Part shown: piece after piece, positions 19,849 to 21,935 of the stretch
Position numbering within the stretch: position 1 is the first letter of the stretch
Layout of the letters: each line of letters opens with the position of its first letter
Origin: Gnomoniopsis sp. IMI 355080
Lineage: Eukaryota > Ascomycota > Sordariomycetes > Diaporthales > Gnomoniaceae
Length of the DNA: 21,935 nucleotides
Direction of reading: 5' to 3'
NCBI GenBank assembly: GCA_027946555.1
Contig: JAPEVC010000372.1
Coordinates: forward strand, 1 to 21,935
Notes under the pieces: model-generated
The model's input: only the letters and a program-made list of their open reading frames with translations
Databases searched by the model: none
What the model was told of the DNA's origin: nothing
Translations under genes and position numbers: made by a program

Positions 19849-20014
19849 CTATCAAAGTTATCCCAAAGTCTTTATTTCCACCAATGTCCACACACACTTG
19901 ACGCCACTGCCTACCAAGTCCGTACGTATCAAGTTTCTGATTTTTGTTGTGATATCACAGAGCTGCAACACAACGGGCATTCAGACAAGTCCACAGCTTT
20001 GCTCTTTACCAAAT

Positions 20015-20578
20015 ATGTCCCAAGCAGACGGCAAACATGGACGTGGGGAAAAGATGACCTACGACTCCTTCATATCCATCCTGGCTGACGAAGCCCAATC
20101 CATAACACCCGGCATGCTCCCACCAGCCACAAAGCCAAACTCAATGCAGCCTCCTACCATTCCACCAAAGGTGGTTCCGAGTCCCTTCAAAGATTACGCT
20201 CCTGACACCACAACCATGCTGTCAGCTATCAATTTGCAGAGATCTGCAGAAGAGCAGCTCGACTTGCTCGACATGTTTTGTATCAGCCTTCGCAGAGAGA
20301 TGCGCTCTGTCCTCGAACTTAAAGGGCTGAACATTTCCGGTGCTATGAACAAGACGGCACCGAGCCTGGAGGCCAAAGTTGAGCGAAATACTCAGCAGCT
20401 CAAAAATCTCTTGTTGGCGACTGACCGGATATGTAAAGTAAAGTTGAGAGCTTCGATTCGCACCGGGTTCAGGGTTCAGGAGATGAGGCCTCGGATAGAA
20501 AGGGCGATCGGTGTAATTGCTCATCTGTTGGCGAGGCTGAAGGCACTGGATACGGAGTGGAGGCAGAGGGATACTTAG
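20015..20578 (+). CDS. Uncharacterised helical protein
   Basis: Single exon of 187 residues starting at ATG 20015 (context AAATATGTC). The frame is open about 39 codons further upstream but without an ATG, and a leader intron may lie there. Residues 1-30 contain MTYDSFISILADEAQSITPG, then a Pro-rich linker (about 34-58: PPATKPNSMQPPTIPPKVVP) and a helical C-terminal two-thirds rich in Leu, Arg, Lys and Glu with coiled-coil-like spacing (SAEEQLDLLDMFCISLRREM, then RVQEMRPRIERAIGVIAHLL). There are no signal peptide, membrane span or catalytic motif. The layout could suit a structural or complex-forming cytosolic/nuclear protein, but I do not recognise the family. Confidence 0.6.
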   Translation: MSQADGKHGRGEKMTYDSFISILADEAQSITPGMLPPATKPNSMQPPTIPPKVVPSPFKDYAPDTTTMLSAINLQRSAEEQLDLLDMFCISLRREMRSVLELKGLNISGAMNKTAPSLEAKVERNTQQLKNLLLATDRICKVKLRASIRTGFRVQEMRPRIERAIGVIAHLLARLKALDTEWRQRDT

Positions 20579-20595
20579 CACACGGGAGGCTCATT

Positions 20596-20607
20596 GGGGG
20601 GGGGGGG
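20596..20607 (+). repeat. G12 homopolymer
   Basis: Twelve consecutive G, 18 bp after the stop of the gene at 20015; prone to length errors in sequencing and replication. Confidence 0.9.
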
Positions 20608-20841
20608 CTTCATGCTTGAGAAAAGAAGGAGAGAGGGCTTTAAAAGTGGCCACTGGCAGTGTGTATGCTTTGGAGGCTTGATGTAAGCAAGGCGTATCTG
20701 AGGGAGTTCCACCGACTAATTTATTGCAGGTTTTGGATATGATCGGTATCTCACTGGGGGTTGTCAAGACCCTTGGGTGGCGAGTGCAGACATGAATGCA
20801 TTTGTAGACCCGTGTTCATATACCCGATTTAGTTCTCACGA

Positions 20842-20863
20842 TTTTTTTTTTGGGGGGGGGGGG
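20842..20863 (+). repeat. T10-G12 homopolymer pair
   Basis: Ten T (20842-20851) followed directly by twelve G (20852-20863). Confidence 0.9.
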
Positions 20864-21328
20864 TTCATCGGTGGCTTTTTAAATGGCATTCTTCGAACTC
20901 AGTCTTATATTTATTAAGAAACTCCTGGCATTACCTTGGTCGGGTAGACAAAAAGCTGTAGAGTCTTGCAAGTTGCTAGCAGCAGGCGGGAGGTGTTGCT
21001 GTGACGGATTTGACATGATAATTCACATGTATGGGTACGAGCTGGCTGCGGTTTTGAACTGCAGGCCTGCTGCATAAGCGAGATCCTAAGAAGCACCATT
21101 ACAGGGTCACAGAAACTGTAATCTATCCGTTGCTCATGAGTGCTGGCTGACTGAGTGTATTTGACATCAAATCTCATAGGAATGGCATATACCTAAGTAC
21201 TCAGCCACCCACCCCCCATGGATGAAGTTGATTGTGGAGTCTACCCCAGAACTCTGGCCAGGGGGGAGCATGGTACAGGGCCCCCTTGCCGACAGGGATG
21301 TGGCTGACCCTGGCATCAAGCCACACTC

Positions 21329-21664
21329 TCAGCGCCACGTTCCGAGGTACGGGCAGGGAAACCTGACTGCGATTTTAGAGAGACGGCTCAAGAGAAGGCC
21401 AAACTTGGACCTGAGGTTAACATGACGCAACAGCCAAACCTGCCACAATGCCTCTATCCGCTCCTCTTGGGCTTGGAAGGCCTTGAGGGTCATTCCAGAA
21501 AGGGTTTCATCATCTTTTTGGAAAGTGACAGTCCATTGCGGCTGAAGATGGCCTGGCTGGCTGGTGGCACCTCTGCTGCTGGCAGCCGTTGAGGCCACAG
21601 ACACCATGTGAGTTTGGTATGTAACAATCCCCTTGTCCTTCATTTTCCCCGTCAAAGGTGGCAT
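21329..21664 (-). CDS. Doubtful small ORF
   Basis: A minus-strand ATG at 21664 opens a 111-residue frame that stops at 21329. The first third is Ser/Thr/Ala-rich; the middle, LSGMTLKAFQAQEERIEALW, is amphipathic; and the end is basic (LRSKFGLLLSRLSKIAVRF). No domain, signal peptide or intron support was seen. The ATG lies inside the left arm of the hairpin at 21652-21710, which makes it an odd place for a start. It could be an orphan gene, a repeat-derived fragment, or chance. Confidence 0.22.
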   Translation of the reverse strand: MPPLTGKMKDKGIVTYQTHMVSVASTAASSRGATSQPGHLQPQWTVTFQKDDETLSGMTLKAFQAQEERIEALWQVWLLRHVNLRSKFGLLLSRLSKIAVRFPCPYLGTWR

Positions 21665-21710
21665 TCATGAAGAGTACTGTATTTGTACTCTTGATTCATG
21701 CCACCTTTGA
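21652..21710. repeat. Hairpin, 26-nt arms, 7-nt loop
   Basis: Left arm 21652-21677 and right arm 21685-21710 are reverse complements at 23 of 26 positions: the outer 13 and inner 8 pair perfectly and 3 of the middle 5 mismatch. The loop is TGTATTT. It could be a foldback element, a small-RNA precursor or a terminator-like structure. Confidence 0.85.
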
Positions 21711-21935
21711 GCATTTCATGGTAGATATAGAGGTGGTTATGCCCTCATATCTGGCTCTAGAGCTGCCAGCTCCTCACCAAACTGCACCTCAGCCTCAAGT
21801 GGGCCTGCCGTAGCAGCTTGGCCGAGCTAACTTAGGTAATCAAAGACGCACGGACCACCTTATCTGCAAGCATGTGCCAAGGCAGTCAAAGGAAAAAGCA
21901 GAGTGGTGAGGGGAAGAACAGGGCAACTTGGGGGA
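21711..21935. other. Right edge, nothing recognised
   Basis: Contains a TTAGGTAA half-palindrome near 21832. No gene or RNA was seen before the window ends. Confidence 0.4.

Larger units (their letters stand above)
17266..20014. other. Gene-poor 2.7-kb region
   Basis: Contains two exact TACCTAGGTA copies (18351, 19317), one TGCCTAGGTA (17321-17330, 56 bp upstream of the secreted gene's ATG), a TATATA element on minus near 17425 and a repeated GGGTAAGCAGT (near 18053 and 18126). A minus-strand ATG frame of 109 codons (19352-19681) has no domain and only weak coding character. A possible leader intron for the gene at 20015 lies at 19922-19984 (GTACGT donor). No convincing gene was found. Confidence 0.5.
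20579..21328. other. Downstream region with two G12 tracts
   Basis: Should start with the 3' UTR of the gene at 20015. It holds two G12 homopolymers (20596-20607 and 20852-20863) and TACCTAAGTA (21190-21199). A short ATG frame at 20884-21077 is probably chance. Confidence 0.5.

Overview
The window looks like nuclear DNA of a filamentous ascomycete, probably a sordariomycete. The reasons are: short spliceosomal introns (mostly 56-85 nt, GTRAGT/GTATGT donors, CTAAC- or CTGAT-like branch sites, YAG acceptors); typical fungal families (a Fungal_trans_2/DUF3468 regulator, an F-box protein, a flavin monooxygenase, cysteine-rich secreted proteins); and a recurrent intergenic palindrome, TACCTAGGTA. 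The lineage is inferred, not proven. Most genes here are spliced, so the coding regions below were rebuilt by joining exons in frame.

Layout, left to right. A partial minus-strand gene runs off the left edge (1-388). Next comes about 4.7 kb that is mostly non-coding, with three weak or small gene candidates: a spliced minus-strand candidate (1110-1539), a tiny secreted protein with an intron right after its second codon (2712-3030), and a signal-peptide-like cysteine-rich frame with TTG where ATG is expected (3979-4479). Then come well-supported genes: a short-chain dehydrogenase/reductase on minus (5099-6303), divergent from a zinc-cluster-less Fungal_trans_2 regulator on plus (7017-8739); an F-box-like protein (9095-9880); a small minus-strand spliced gene ending 14 bp from it (9895-10273); an F-box / cysteine-cluster / multi-pass membrane protein (11616-12888); and a five-exon FAD/NADPH flavin monooxygenase (13904-15919). 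Convergent to the monooxygenase is a four-exon gene for a secreted 10-cysteine protein (16327-17265). A 2.7-kb gene-poor stretch follows, then an uncharacterised helical 187-residue protein (20015-20578), two G12 tracts, a doubtful minus ORF and a strong 59-nt hairpin (21652-21710).

How the genes may work together. The reductase and the regulator share one 713-bp promoter region, so co-regulation is plausible. The monooxygenase and reductase could be tailoring enzymes, but no backbone synthase (PKS, NRPS, terpene) is visible, so a metabolite cluster is not supported. The points most worth following are the secreted-protein candidates (one clear, one probable, one possibly broken), the repeated palindrome near several promoters, and the reductase that appears to have lost its catalytic serine. 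No tRNA, rRNA, CRISPR or intact transposon was recognised.
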